Below are positions 1 through 8,902 of a DNA stretch of 64,000 nucleotides, piece after piece; position 1 is the stretch's first letter; every line of letters begins with the position of its first letter. The translations under genes were made by a program, and so were the position numbers. The notes under the pieces were generated by a model. It saw only the letters and a program-made list of their open reading frames with translations. It searched no databases and had not been told where the DNA came from. The DNA comes from an uncultured Gammaproteobacteria bacterium (GTDB lineage: Bacteria > Pseudomonadota > Gammaproteobacteria > Pseudomonadales > Pseudohongiellaceae), in the NCBI GenBank assembly GCA_913060695.1, contig CAJXUA010000003.1, positions 1-64,000 of the forward strand. The letters run 5' to 3'.

Positions 1-104
1 AGGAGCCCATGCCCTCGCAAGGGGGTGCCCTGCAGGCGATAGGCCTAAATCTTCCACAGATCTTCATCAATCGTACCCATTCGCTTGCAGGCAAGCTCCT
101 ACGG
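1..104. repeat. REP/BIME-like palindromic element, copy 1 (cut by window edge)
   Basis: This is a pair of inverted palindromes joined by a linker. The right half (82-102) has a 6-bp stem GCTTGC/GCAAGC and ends in CTCCTAC. The left half (about 3-38) holds an imperfect hairpin around CCCTCGCAAGGGG. The linker at 52-76 (TCTTCCACAGATC...) recurs almost unchanged near 43347 and 43472, and inverted near 5890. The element stops within three bases of the pdxH stop codon, so it lies at that gene's 3' end. The left boundary is outside the window. Confidence 0.75.
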
Positions 105-743
105 TTAAGGTGCCAGGCGATCCACTTTCCATTGTTCGCCGGCTTGTAGGGTGAACTCGAAGCGGTCGTGTAGGCGATGTTCGCCGCCCTGCCAGAATTC
201 TATCTGTAGTGGCCGCACACGGTAGCCGCCCCAAAACTCTGGTAATGGGATATCCCCAGTCGCGTATTTCTTCCCGATTGTCTGCCACTGCTTTAGTAGC
301 ATCTCTTTCGACTCTAAACGCCGACTCTGCGCCGACGCCCATGCCGCTAGCTGGCTCTCGCGAGGCCGCGAACTGAAATATTGTTGAGATTCCGTGATGG
401 AGATGCGCTCTGCTACACCCGAGACTTCTACCTGTCTCTCCATGCTATGCCAAGGAAAATGGAGGCTGACCTTAGCATTGCACGCGATCTCGCGAGACTT
501 ACGGCTCTCGTAATTAGTGAAGAACGTGAAACCCTTCGCGTCGAAAGATTTTAGTAGAACGATGCGCTGACTCGGCTGACCATCCTTGCCTACCGTCGCC
601 ACGGTCATCGCATTCGCATCGGGGATGCCCGAGTCGATTGCATCCTGAAGCCAACGCGAGAATAGATCTAGTGGATCGTCGGTTAGGTCCTCTTTATAAA
701 GACCACCCTTCACATACTCACGTCGTATAGCTTGTAAATCCAT
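105..743 (-). CDS. pdxH: Pyridoxamine 5'-phosphate oxidase
   Basis: This FMN enzyme oxidises pyridoxine or pyridoxamine 5'-phosphate to pyridoxal 5'-phosphate, the last step of vitamin B6 synthesis and salvage, in the cytoplasm. The 212-residue product matches the family length (about 218 in E. coli). It shows the FMN-binding stretch RIVLLKSFD and FTNYESRKSREI, and the C-terminal PNPOx signature around EFWQGGEHRLHDRF. The start at 743 begins MDLQAIRREY, as typical for the family. It is the last gene before the REP element at 1-104. A second B6 gene, pdxJ, lies 6 kb away on the same strand but in another transcription unit. Confidence 0.96.
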   Translation of the reverse strand: MDLQAIRREYVKGGLYKEDLTDDPLDLFSRWLQDAIDSGIPDANAMTVATVGKDGQPSQRIVLLKSFDAKGFTFFTNYESRKSREIACNAKVSLHFPWHSMERQVEVSGVAERISITESQQYFSSRPRESQLAAWASAQSRRLESKEMLLKQWQTIGKKYATGDIPLPEFWGGYRVRPLQIEFWQGGEHRLHDRFEFTLQAGEQWKVDRLAP

Positions 744-827
744 GTTGCTTCCTTACGATAATGCGTGCGGCTTGCCTGATACGCAAATCTCGCTCGCACC
801 TCCAACTTATTATTTTTGAGCCTCTAC

Positions 828-1454
828 TTAGCGCACAAACTCGCCAAACTCCCAGACCTGCTCACGTATAGTCCCGCGTGGGTAAATAAACGTGCCCGGT
901 CCATGCTTGTCGTTGGCAAAGAATTCGCCGACGTACTTCTGACCGTCTGGCCAACGGTAAGTTCCCCGTCCTTGATAGAGGTCATTGACGAAATCGCCGG
1001 TGTAATTCTCCACATTCTCAGACAGCCATTGCTCGGAGTACTTGTTCTCCTTCCAGTCTTGGATGCCGAAGAAATAGGAGCCACGACCCTCGCGCTTGTC
1101 GTTCTTCCACATGCCGATATAGAGTCTGTCTTTGCCGTTGTAGTAGGTGCCGCGCCCGTTGCGTACGCCCATATCCCAATTGCCATCGTAGTACGCCCGT
1201 TCGGTGCGCGAGATCATCTCGGTGAGCTTACCGAAACCGTGGTATTTACCCTCTTTGAAATTACCACGATAGGTATTGGTGCCTACGTTGGTCTTCATCT
1301 CCAAAGTGCCATAACCATTGACGCAATCGCCGAAAATGCATTCGCGGCTAAGCTCTTTGAGCTCGACAGGCGCTCTTAAGGAATCTGCCGCACTCGCCCC
1401 ATGGGCCAGCAGCATCGAAACCAGAAGCGTTAGTAAAGTATTGCGAATTTTCAT
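828..1454 (-). CDS. Secreted MORN-repeat protein
   Basis: The 208-residue protein opens with a signal peptide (about residues 1-22, cleavage near HGASA/AD). At least five MORN repeats follow, of the type YxGxW/F...GxGxY/F (for example YRGNFKEG, YDGNWDMG, YIGMWKND, YTGDFVND, YVGEFFAN). MORN repeats are beta-hairpin modules that bind lipid or protein; the function of this exported example is unknown. I chose the ATG at 1454 because AGGAGGG-like GGAGGG lies 7 bases upstream and the signal peptide starts there. A longer frame to 1487 adds residues without a ribosome site. It stands alone between pdxH and the ABC permease, both on the same strand. Confidence 0.8.
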   Translation of the reverse strand: MKIRNTLLTLLVSMLLAHGASAADSLRAPVELKELSRECIFGDCVNGYGTLEMKTNVGTNTYRGNFKEGKYHGFGKLTEMISRTERAYYDGNWDMGVRNGRGTYYNGKDRLYIGMWKNDKREGRGSYFFGIQDWKENKYSEQWLSENVENYTGDFVNDLYQGRGTYRWPDGQKYVGEFFANDKHGPGTFIYPRGTIREQVWEFGEFVR

Positions 1455-1549
1455 GTTAAGACCCTCCAATATCCGTCCTTGTACCACATCTATGTGGTCA
1501 CACTATGACACTTTCAATCGCCGGTGGTTCTATCTAATTGTTAGTAGAT

Positions 1550-4204
1550 TTAACCGATATGGCGCAATACCGTAAGCGGACTAGTATTGACCACGCGACG
1601 AGTCGCCATGACGCCCAGGAGCCCTATCACTACCATGCCCACTAATGGGCCCGCGAACCACACCCAATAGTGCAGCGCGAACTCCTGCTGGAACACTTCG
1701 CGCTGTAGATAATACAAACTGCCCTCGGCCCCTAGCGTGGCAATGATCCCGGCGATAAGACCGATACTGGCGAATTCGATCAACAAGCTAGTCAGTATCA
1801 AGCGTCGGCCAGCGCCTAGCGTGCGCAAGATTGCATTCTCGCGGAAACGTTCATCCAGAGTGGCCGTCACACAGGCCAAGAGCACCAAGGAGCCACAGGC
1901 CAATACGAGGAAGGCTATAAGTTCAATTGCCGAGGTCACTTGCGCGATGATGTTCTGAATCTGCTCGATCAGCGCGTCGATTTCAATCACGACAATCGTT
2001 GGGTATAAGCGCAGCAATCCATTGATCAAAGCCTTCTGTTCTTGCTCCATTAGGGCTGTCGATAAGTATGTACCGCCGAGGTCGTCGAGACTGCCAGGGG
2101 AGAAAATGATGAAGAAGTTCGGCTGCATATTGTCCCAGCGCACGCTACGCAGACTCTGCACCGTGGCCTCGCGCAGCTGCCCCTGGCCTACGTCGAACTC
2201 GATCACATCACCCAGAGTCGCCCCAAGACGATCGGCATAGTCTTCGTCCAGTGAGACAAAGCCTGGTTCGGGACTGTCACCCCACCAGGTTCCAGCAACG
2301 ATCTGATTGTCATTGGGAAGCCTAGAGGTCCAAGTGATCTGCCTAGTACTCACACGCCGTGGAGCACCATCGCCCTCACCTTCCGCATCTGCGCCTGCAG
2401 GTGCTTCGCTACCTGCACTGCGCTCCGTGAGATTGCTCTGCTCGTCCTCATCAGACCCGCGCATTTGAGGCACCTCGCCATTGATGCGGGTAACTCCTGC
2501 GCTCATCATTGGGAAGAATTGATTCGGCTCTACCCCATTGCCGCGGAAGAACTCCTCGATACCCGAAACCTGACTCTCAGTGACGTTCATTAAGAAGTGA
2601 TTGGGAGTATTCTCGGGCAATTGTGCCTGCCAGTCGCGTATGAGATCGGTGCGCAGCAACGTGAGAATCAGCAGCGACATGATGGTGAGGGAAAACACCA
2701 AAACCTGCAGAACGTTCTGCTTACGACGACGACGCGTAGCGGACATCGCAAGCTTCCAGGCACTGCCGGCCTTCATACCAACACTCGTACTAGAGCGCAG
2801 TAGAAGCCAAGAAATACCGGAAAGCACTGCCACCACGCCCAGCACGGTCAACACTAGGATGCTAGTCAGCAGCAAGTCTTGGCTATACCAAAGGATCAAC
2901 ACAAGAGAGCCCGCCAAACCGACGCCGTAGGGAAGGTTCGCACCCAGAGTATTGTCATCGAGGTCTTTGCGCAGCACTCGTAATGGGGAGGTCTTGCGCA
3001 GCGCTAGGAGCGGCGGCAAGGCGAAGGAGAGCAGACAGATGATGGCAGTCATCGAGCCAATCACATAAGGCGTGAAGCCCGCTGGCGGCAAATTGACAGA
3101 GATTACCGCGCTGAGCGCACGCAGGATAAGCGCGTGAATCCCCCAACCGAGGAAGGAGCCAAGCACGATGGAGACCAATACCAGCACCACCTGAATACTC
3201 ATATACAAAGACATGATTTGGCCGGAGGTACAGCCCAAAGTCTTCAATATCGCTACATAGTCGAAGTGCCGCTCACTATAGCGTCTGGCGGTAAGAGCGA
3301 TAGCCACACCGGCCAACAAAACCGCAAACAGGCTACCCAATAATAGGAAGCTCTCGGCCTTGTTCAAGGCATCGGCAACCTCGGCAGACTCGTCGCGCAC
3401 ATCGCGCAAACGGAACTCGCCATTGGTGCGGCCGTCTAGCCACTGCGCATAAGCCTCTAGATCGTTACCGGCTCCAGCAAAGAGATAGCGGTAACTAACA
3501 CGGCTGCCAACCTGAATAACTGCGGTGGCGGGCACGTCTGCGGTATTGAGCATGAGACGTGGGCCAGCATTGTCCATCATGCCACCCTGCTGACGATCGG
3601 GCTCGGTAATTATGACCCTGCCGATGGTAAGCTCGGCATTGCCGACAAACACCGTGTCACCAATCTCAACGCCTAGAGCAGGCATGATGCGAGACTCCAC
3701 CCAGACTTCGCCTCGTGCGGGGCCACCATCAATGGGCGCACCCTGACCGAAGGCGCGGTCGGCGACGATCATCTTCCCGCGCAGGGGATAGGCATCACTA
3801 ACGGCTTTGGCAGACACCAGGACATTGCCAGTATCTGAGAACACCATAGAGCCGAATGCCATCGTCTCGGCAGTCTCTAAATTACGCCTGCGCGCCTCTT
3901 CGATCCATTCTGCGGGAGCCTCGTCGCGACCACTGAGCACGCGGTCCGCCGCTAACATATTGGCAGACTCGGACAGGAGGGCTTGCTCCAAGCGGTCAGT
4001 AAACAGTGCAATACCAGTAACCGAAGTTACCGCCATTACCAGTGCGAGGAAAAGCAATCGCAACTCACCACCCTGCCAGTCCCGCCACAGCAGGCGCAGA
4101 GAGAGTCGAGCTAGCGTCGTCAAGGTCATCGGGTCAGACCGCACATTGGAGCGCTTGCTCGCTGGGGCCCCCGAGGCGACGCCTTCTTGCGCTGTACTAG
4201 TCAT
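1550..4204 (-). CDS. ybbP: ABC transporter permease, FtsX/YbbP-type
   Basis: This is the membrane subunit of a MacB/FtsX-superfamily ABC system, the partner of the ATPase at 4197-4913. The 884-residue protein has an N-terminal membrane helix (about 43-65), a large extracytoplasmic domain, a block of helices (about 285-480), a second extracytoplasmic domain and three or so C-terminal helices. This is the two-FtsX-domain layout of E. coli YbbP (about 800 residues). A Glu/Gly/Ala-rich insert of about 35 residues near residue 600 accounts for some of the extra length. Its start (ATG at 4204) lies inside the end of the ATPase gene: the two share 8 bases (ATGACTAG), so translation is probably coupled. 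The exported substrate is unknown; family context suggests lipid or lipoprotein handling. Confidence 0.88.
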   Translation of the reverse strand: MTSTAQEGVASGAPASKRSNVRSDPMTLTTLARLSLRLLWRDWQGGELRLLFLALVMAVTSVTGIALFTDRLEQALLSESANMLAADRVLSGRDEAPAEWIEEARRRNLETAETMAFGSMVFSDTGNVLVSAKAVSDAYPLRGKMIVADRAFGQGAPIDGGPARGEVWVESRIMPALGVEIGDTVFVGNAELTIGRVIITEPDRQQGGMMDNAGPRLMLNTADVPATAVIQVGSRVSYRYLFAGAGNDLEAYAQWLDGRTNGEFRLRDVRDESAEVADALNKAESFLLLGSLFAVLLAGVAIALTARRYSERHFDYVAILKTLGCTSGQIMSLYMSIQVVLVLVSIVLGSFLGWGIHALILRALSAVISVNLPPAGFTPYVIGSMTAIICLLSFALPPLLALRKTSPLRVLRKDLDDNTLGANLPYGVGLAGSLVLILWYSQDLLLTSILVLTVLGVVAVLSGISWLLLRSSTSVGMKAGSAWKLAMSATRRRRKQNVLQVLVFSLTIMSLLILTLLRTDLIRDWQAQLPENTPNHFLMNVTESQVSGIEEFFRGNGVEPNQFFPMMSAGVTRINGEVPQMRGSDEDEQSNLTERSAGSEAPAGADAEGEGDGAPRRVSTRQITWTSRLPNDNQIVAGTWWGDSPEPGFVSLDEDYADRLGATLGDVIEFDVGQGQLREATVQSLRSVRWDNMQPNFFIIFSPGSLDDLGGTYLSTALMEQEQKALINGLLRLYPTIVVIEIDALIEQIQNIIAQVTSAIELIAFLVLACGSLVLLACVTATLDERFRENAILRTLGAGRRLILTSLLIEFASIGLIAGIIATLGAEGSLYYLQREVFQQEFALHYWVWFAGPLVGMVVIGLLGVMATRRVVNTSPLTVLRHIG

Positions 4205-4913
4205 GTGTTGCCCCTTCTAGGGCAGCTTGTGGAGCAGTCTCGGTATTGATTTCATCGCTGACGATCTCGCCAGCGACTAGACGAACTGTGCGATGGCATT
4301 GCTTCGCGAGGCGCTCGTCGTGTGTTACGAGCACTAGCGTAGTGGCATATTCTTTGTTGAGAGAGAATAGAAGCTCGATGATTTTAGCACCCGTGGCGCT
4401 ATCGAGATTACCGGTGGGTTCATCGGCGAAGAGTATCTGTGCTTCCGAGGCGAAGGCCCGGGCAATTGCCACACGCTGCTGCTCGCCGCCGGAGAGTTGA
4501 TTGGGGTAGTGATGGCTGCGCTCGCCCAAGCCTACTCGCTCAAGCAATACGGTCGCTTTCTCACGGGCACGCTCGTCGTTCTTCAGCTCTATCGGTAACA
4601 TCACGTTCTCGAGAGCAGTGAGGCTCGGCAGCAGCTGAAAGGATTGAAACACGAAGCCCACCAGCTGACCGCGTAGCATCGCGCGCTGCTCTTCATCCAG
4701 CTCACTGAGACGGTGCCCGTCCAAGATAACGTCGCCGGAACTGGAGGTATCTAGGCCCGCCATAAGACCCAAAAGAGTCGACTTGCCGGAGCCCGAGGCG
4801 CCTACAATGGCGACCGTCTCGGCCTTATTAACCGCTAGAGATACGTCCTTGAGGATGACGAGTTCGCCCTCACTGGTTTGCACGCGTTTAGTGAGATGTT
4901 CAATTTTGATCAT
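4197..4913 (-). CDS. ybbA: ABC transporter ATP-binding protein, YbbA/LolD-type
   Basis: This is the ATPase of the exporter pair. It has Walker A GASGSGKS, signature LSGGEQQR, Walker B ILFADEP followed by TGNLDS, and the H-loop LVTHD. This is the LolD/MacB/YbbA subfamily. The preferred start is the ATG at 4913 (MIKIEHLTKR, 238 aa), which has AAGG upstream; an in-frame ATG at 4931 has no ribosome site. It is divergent from tesA across a 250-bp gap. The ybbA-ybbP/tesA divergent arrangement is conserved in many gammaproteobacteria, which supports the naming. Its 3' end overlaps ybbP by 8 bases. Confidence 0.92.
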   Translation of the reverse strand: MIKIEHLTKRVQTSEGELVILKDVSLAVNKAETVAIVGASGSGKSTLLGLMAGLDTSSSGDVILDGHRLSELDEEQRAMLRGQLVGFVFQSFQLLPSLTALENVMLPIELKNDERAREKATVLLERVGLGERSHHYPNQLSGGEQQRVAIARAFASEAQILFADEPTGNLDSATGAKIIELLFSLNKEYATTLVLVTHDERLAKQCHRTVRLVAGEIVSDEINTETAPQAALEGATHD

Positions 4914-5165
4914 AGAAAGCAGCCTTGCCATGCGTAAGCGAAAGTGGTCTTGAATCGCTCTTAATACGTAATGATGAGTGGAAACGGTTCAATCTTGCTG
5001 TCCATTAATGGTGTACGACTGACAAGACCGCGACTTTAGCGCAAACCTGTCCCACGAGTCGAACGTTCCACCCGATGATACGGGCCAACGACCGCATGGG
5101 ATTGAATAAGGGCTAGGGAAGCATTACATTAAAACTAGATTCTAGACGAGGCATTGTAAGCTTTC

Positions 5166-5828
5166 ATGAGACGTAAATCCCAAGAACATCGTGGTCTGCT
5201 AGCGTTTATACTCTTATGCGGCATCACCCTATTCGGCCTGCCAGCATACGCACAGCAGCACAGTCCTACATTGCTCGTATTCGGCGACAGCCTAAGCGCG
5301 GGTTATCGCATGCCTGCGGAAGATGGCTGGGTCAGCCTATTGGACGAGAAGCTCAAGATGCTCGGCAGTGAATACAAAGTGGTGAATGCCAGCGTTAGCG
5401 GAGAGACTACCGATGGCGGGTTATCGCGCTTGCCAGCGACGCTTGCAACGCATAAACCCAGTATCGTAATTATCGAATTAGGAGGCAACGACGGCCTCAG
5501 AGGCCTGCCGGTTGCCAGCATCAAACAGAATCTCATCGAGATGGTGCAAAAGAGTCAGGACGCAGGGGCCACAGTGATCTTGGCCGGCATTCAAATCCCG
5601 CCCAATTATGGCCCGCGCTATACCGAGCCTTTCACTCAGCAGTTCGAAGAGATCGCACAGTCTATGGACTTGCCCTTCATTCCCTTCTTGATCGACGGCA
5701 TCGCCCAGCGCAGCGAACTGATGCAAGACGATGGCATCCATCCTAAAGCTGAGGCGCAGGGCATGGTGCTAGACAATGTCTGGCCAGTGCTAGAGGCGGT
5801 GCTGAATGAGCAGGCCCCGCAGAGCTAA
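5166..5828 (+). CDS. tesA: Periplasmic SGNH esterase / thioesterase I
   Basis: This multifunctional lysophospholipase, arylesterase and acyl-CoA thioesterase acts in the periplasm. The 220-residue precursor has a signal peptide (about 1-29, ending AYA/QQ). It then shows the SGNH blocks: GDSLSAGYRM with nucleophile Ser42, the Gly of SGETTDGG, GGNDGLRG with Asn, and the C-terminal DGIHPKAEAQ carrying Asp and His. Length and motif order match TesA. It is divergent from ybbA-ybbP, the usual neighbours. A REP element follows 18 bases after the stop. The ribosome site is weak (GTAAG). Confidence 0.93.
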   Translation: MRRKSQEHRGLLAFILLCGITLFGLPAYAQQHSPTLLVFGDSLSAGYRMPAEDGWVSLLDEKLKMLGSEYKVVNASVSGETTDGGLSRLPATLATHKPSIVIIELGGNDGLRGLPVASIKQNLIEMVQKSQDAGATVILAGIQIPPNYGPRYTEPFTQQFEEIAQSMDLPFIPFLIDGIAQRSELMQDDGIHPKAEAQGMVLDNVWPVLEAVLNEQAPQS

Positions 5829-5845
5829 AAAACCATGGCACTGAT

Positions 5846-5936
5846 TGTAGGAGCTTGCCCTGCAAGCGATTAGGGCCGATTGAGACAAATCTGTGGATGA
5901 TTTTGGCCGATCGCCTGCAGGGCAGGCTCCTACAGT
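5846..5936. repeat. REP/BIME-like palindromic element, copy 2
   Basis: Two inverted palindromes flank a 45-bp linker. The left half has stem GCTTGC, loop CCT, stem GCAAGC (5853-5867). The right half has stem GCCTGC, loop AGG, stem GCAGGC (5913-5927). The outer ends are TGTAGGAG and CTCCTACA. The linker contains ATCTGTGGATGAT, the reverse complement of the linker in copies 1 and 5. It sits between the convergent 3' ends of tesA and the secreted gene at 5964. Confidence 0.88.
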
Positions 5937-5963
5937 TAGAGCCTCATCCCATAGCAGTTTCAA

Positions 5964-6587
5964 CTATTTATAATGATTGCGGCGCCCGCGGTCGTTGTGA
6001 CTATTGCGGCTTCGGGAATGGTGACGGTCAACATAGCGATCATCGTGTCGCTTAACTGAACGCGAAGACTTATAGCTACGATTGTTATGCCTATCGAAAG
6101 ACAGCCCGAAAGGCTTGTAACTACGCGAAGGCGCGGACTGGTAGATGATCACGCGCTCTGGCTCGCGGTAACCCCTGTTCCAAGAACTCGAGTAACGGAT
6201 ATAGCCCGAATCTAGTCCACGGTAAGTCGTGGTGATGCTGATATAGCTGCGGTTTATATTGCGATAATGCGACCCGAAGCGAGACTGATTGTAGCGTCGA
6301 TCGAAGCTGCCGAAATGACTCGAAAGCGTGCGATAACGCGTCTGCACATAGCTGTTGTCATAACGCCCATCCACTGCATCGCGAAAGCGACTCGCCTCGC
6401 GCGCCAACTGCTCTGCCTCGCGGCGCAGGCTTGAGTGTTCGCCGCTGTAGCGTAATTCCCTGGCGATCTCATAGCTGAGCGCCTCCAACTCATTGGCTTG
6501 GCGTACTAAATAGGGATCGGAAGCATTCGCCTGCATCGATAACAGGGCGAAGCCCAGTGCGAGGGCGATAGATTTGATTGTGGTCAT
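5964..6587 (-). CDS. Secreted basic Tyr/Arg/Ser-rich protein of unknown function
   Basis: I do not recognise a family. The 207-residue product has a clear signal peptide (about 1-23, ending MQANA/SD). A helical, charged segment follows (about 30-85, with ANELEALSYEIARELRY and LRREAEQLAREASRF). The remainder is strongly basic and rich in Tyr, Arg, Ser, His and Asn, with an RS/RH/RD tail over the last 40 residues. The ATG at 6587 has AAGGAG 7-12 bases upstream and starts the signal peptide. An earlier ATG at 6614 is less likely. The low-complexity tail could bind polyanions such as DNA, LPS or polysaccharide, but that is inference from composition only. It is monocistronic and convergent with tesA. 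Confidence 0.75.
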   Translation of the reverse strand: MTTIKSIALALGFALLSMQANASDPYLVRQANELEALSYEIARELRYSGEHSSLRREAEQLAREASRFRDAVDGRYDNSYVQTRYRTLSSHFGSFDRRYNQSRFGSHYRNINRSYISITTTYRGLDSGYIRYSSSWNRGYREPERVIIYQSAPSRSYKPFGLSFDRHNNRSYKSSRSVKRHDDRYVDRHHSRSRNSHNDRGRRNHYK

Positions 6588-6737
6588 GCTTAGACTCCTT
6601 AAGTGGCCGACCATATTTGCCGGACGACCTCTTTGTTCAGAAGGCTTTATTGCCTGCAGAACTCTAGTCTAAGCATCTCAACTGAACTTGAACTGAATGC
6701 GATGCCTTATGTTTGCTATTAGCCCTTAAAATGCAGG

Positions 6738-7469
6738 TTACAGCTCGCCGGTAATGAGCAGATACTGACGGATGACGCTTGCAAGCCCTTGCTCCAATGA
6801 TTCAACCACCAAAGCGTGACCGATCGACACCTCGCTGATGCCCGGAATCTGCAGGAAACGCGGCAGGTTTTGCAGGTCTAGGTCGTGTCCTGCATTCAGA
6901 CCTATCTGCAGTTCGCGCGCCCGTGCCGCTGTGGCCTCATATTGGGCAATAACGCTTTCTTGCTGATCGCCTCCGAAGGCACTGGCATAGGCCTCGGTGT
7001 AGAGCTCGATCCGGTCGGCACCTACACGTTTAACGCATTCGACCAGCGAGGGATTGGGGTCTAGAAACAGGCTACTGCGCACGCCAATATCACGCAGCCC
7101 ATCCAAGACCTCCTTGAGAAAGGCCTCATGCTTGGGAACATCCCAGCCATGATCAGAGGTGAGTTGGTCCGGCGCATCCGGCACTAGCGTACATTGCGCG
7201 GGCCGTACCCGCTCGACGAGGGCTAGAAATTCTGGCGAGGGATAACCCTCGATGTTGAATTCAACGCCTGGGTAGTCTTGCAACAAGGCGGTCAGTTCCA
7301 CCACATCCTGACGCGTCACATGGCGCTCGTCTTGGCGCGGATGCACTGTTATGCCCTTTACTCCCATCGCCAGAAGTTTGCGCGTGAACTCGATCAAGTC
7401 GGGGAAATTACGCCCGCGGGAGTTACGCAACAGGGCAATTTTATTGACGTTTACACTCAGTACGGTCAT
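6738..7469 (-). CDS. pdxJ: Pyridoxine 5'-phosphate synthase
   Basis: This enzyme condenses 1-deoxy-D-xylulose 5-phosphate with 3-amino-2-oxopropyl phosphate to make pyridoxine 5'-phosphate. The 243-residue TIM-barrel protein matches E. coli PdxJ in length. It contains the N-terminal SVNVNKIALLRNSRG, the ITVHPRQDERH segment with catalytic His and Arg, and the C-terminal GLNAGHDLDLQNL and SIGHALV phosphate-binding segments. The start at 7469 (MTVLSVNVN) is the family's usual one and has GGAG four bases away; the frame stays open to 7487. The next gene upstream on the same strand ends at 7508, so they may share a transcript. Confidence 0.96.
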   Translation of the reverse strand: MTVLSVNVNKIALLRNSRGRNFPDLIEFTRKLLAMGVKGITVHPRQDERHVTRQDVVELTALLQDYPGVEFNIEGYPSPEFLALVERVRPAQCTLVPDAPDQLTSDHGWDVPKHEAFLKEVLDGLRDIGVRSSLFLDPNPSLVECVKRVGADRIELYTEAYASAFGGDQQESVIAQYEATAARARELQIGLNAGHDLDLQNLPRFLQIPGISEVSIGHALVVESLEQGLASVIRQYLLITGEL

Positions 7470-7507
7470 AGCACTCCAATCGGGCAATGCGCCAAGGCGC
7501 CTTAGAA

Positions 7508-8299
7508 TCAGTCTTCGCTTTCTGCTTCAGAACCTGGCTTAAGAAAACCGTGCACGATGCGATAGAAAGTTTGTGGCTTTTCCGCGTGCAGCCAATGCCC
7601 TGTGTGCATAATCACCTTAGTCTTGGCGTTGGGGAAGCGCGCGAGAATCGCGTCACGATGCTTCTCCTGTATATAGTTCGATAAGGCCCCTTTTACGAAA
7701 AGTGTGGGCCCCTCGAACACGCCCTCGCTCGCAGGCGCTTCGCGCAGCCTGTCGTAATTTTGCTTAAGAACCGGCAGATTGATTCTCCAACTAAAATCGT
7801 CCTCTTTACTGCGCACGAGATTAGTCAACAGGAACTGGCGCACCAACTCGTCTGGCACATACTCTGCCAATATCTTATCGGCCTCATTACGGCTCATGAT
7901 GCTACTCAGATCAATCGCGTCCAAGCCATCCAGAATACTGTCGTGCTGCCCCCTATAGTGAACCGGCGCGATATCTGCCACCACGAGCCTATCGATGCGC
8001 TTCGGTGCGCTAAGCGCTGCCTGCATCGCGGTCTTGCCACCCATGGAGTGTCCTAGGAGGTGGCAGCGCTCTATGCCATGAGCGTCCATGAATTCGATCA
8101 CGTCCTCGGCCATTACCGTGTAGTTCATATCATCGCTGTGAGGCGAGCCGCCATGATTACGCAAGTCGAGCCCGTAGACCGAGAAATCTGTGGCGAGTTG
8201 GCGTGACTGAGCACCCCAGTTGCTAAGGCTCCCGAACAGCCCATGCAGAATAATAAGAGGCTCGCCGTCGTCCGAATACTGTTTAAAGTTCAATTTCAT
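7508..8299 (-). CDS. ybfF: Alpha/beta-hydrolase esterase, YbfF-type
   Basis: This is a cytosolic serine hydrolase of 263 residues. It has the oxyanion segment ILHGLFGSLSNWG, the nucleophile elbow GHSMGGK, and a late His in HTGHWLHAEKP. These match the YbfF group of short acyl/malonyl-CoA esterases; the natural substrate is uncertain. The start at 8299 lies only five bases after the bcp stop, so bcp-ybfF, perhaps with pdxJ, form one transcript reading leftward. Confidence 0.88.
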   Translation of the reverse strand: MKLNFKQYSDDGEPLIILHGLFGSLSNWGAQSRQLATDFSVYGLDLRNHGGSPHSDDMNYTVMAEDVIEFMDAHGIERCHLLGHSMGGKTAMQAALSAPKRIDRLVVADIAPVHYRGQHDSILDGLDAIDLSSIMSRNEADKILAEYVPDELVRQFLLTNLVRSKEDDFSWRINLPVLKQNYDRLREAPASEGVFEGPTLFVKGALSNYIQEKHRDAILARFPNAKTKVIMHTGHWLHAEKPQTFYRIVHGFLKPGSEAESED

Positions 8300-8304
8300 A
8301 GGAT

Positions 8305-8778
8305 TTACAGACCTGCTTTGATCAGCGCTAACACGTCATCATGATGAGTCTTGGTCTTCACTTTGTCCATGATGTGCACTAGCCGCCCCTCCTTGTTAAT
8401 CAGGAAGCTGGTGCGCACGATCCCCATATACTCGCGACCCATGAATTTCTTCAGATCCCAAACGCCATATTTATCGGCGATGGCATGGTCTTCATCGGAG
8501 AGCAGGGTGAAGTTTAGCGCATCGCGATTCGCGAACTTGGCCAGCCTTGCCACCGGGTCCGGGCTTATCGCCAACACCACTGTGTCAAGTTTCGCCAGCT
8601 CACTTTTCACGTCTCGTAGGCCGCAAGCCTGCACCGTGCATCCCGGTGTCATTGCCTTTGGGTAGAAATACACAAGGACATTGTGGCTGCCACGAAAGTC
8701 CTGCAGCTTAACCGGCTTATCGTTCTGATCTGCCAGTGTAAAGGTTGGGGCGAGATTCCCAATCTTGGGATGGGCCAT
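8305..8778 (-). CDS. bcp: Thioredoxin-dependent peroxiredoxin (Bcp/PrxQ)
   Basis: This enzyme reduces hydrogen peroxide and organic hydroperoxides in the cytoplasm with thioredoxin. The 157-residue protein carries the Bcp motif TPGCTVQACGLRD, with peroxidatic Cys and resolving Cys five residues on, and the strand FYPKAMTPG before it. The C-terminal part (YMGIVRTSFLINKEGRLV) is typical. The ATG at 8778 (MAHPKIGNLAP) has AGGAG seven bases upstream; an upstream frame extends to 8817 without a better site. It is followed by ybfF after five bases. Confidence 0.95.
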   Translation of the reverse strand: MAHPKIGNLAPTFTLADQNDKPVKLQDFRGSHNVLVYFYPKAMTPGCTVQACGLRDVKSELAKLDTVVLAISPDPVARLAKFANRDALNFTLLSDEDHAIADKYGVWDLKKFMGREYMGIVRTSFLINKEGRLVHIMDKVKTKTHHDDVLALIKAGL

Positions 8779-8902
8779 GGAGAGACTCCTACGTAGTGCT
8801 GCGAATGAGACAGGCATTATAGCCGGGCCAGGCTCCCTACGTCATGACGTTGTGTCGCTAATCCTGTAGTGCTTGGCCGGCGCGGACTCTGTGCTAGAAT
8901 CG

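Noticed and set aside
816..1379. 187-residue open frame on the + strand
   Set aside because: It lies fully antisense to the MORN-repeat gene, which has a signal peptide and ribosome site; this frame has neither and no recognised domain.
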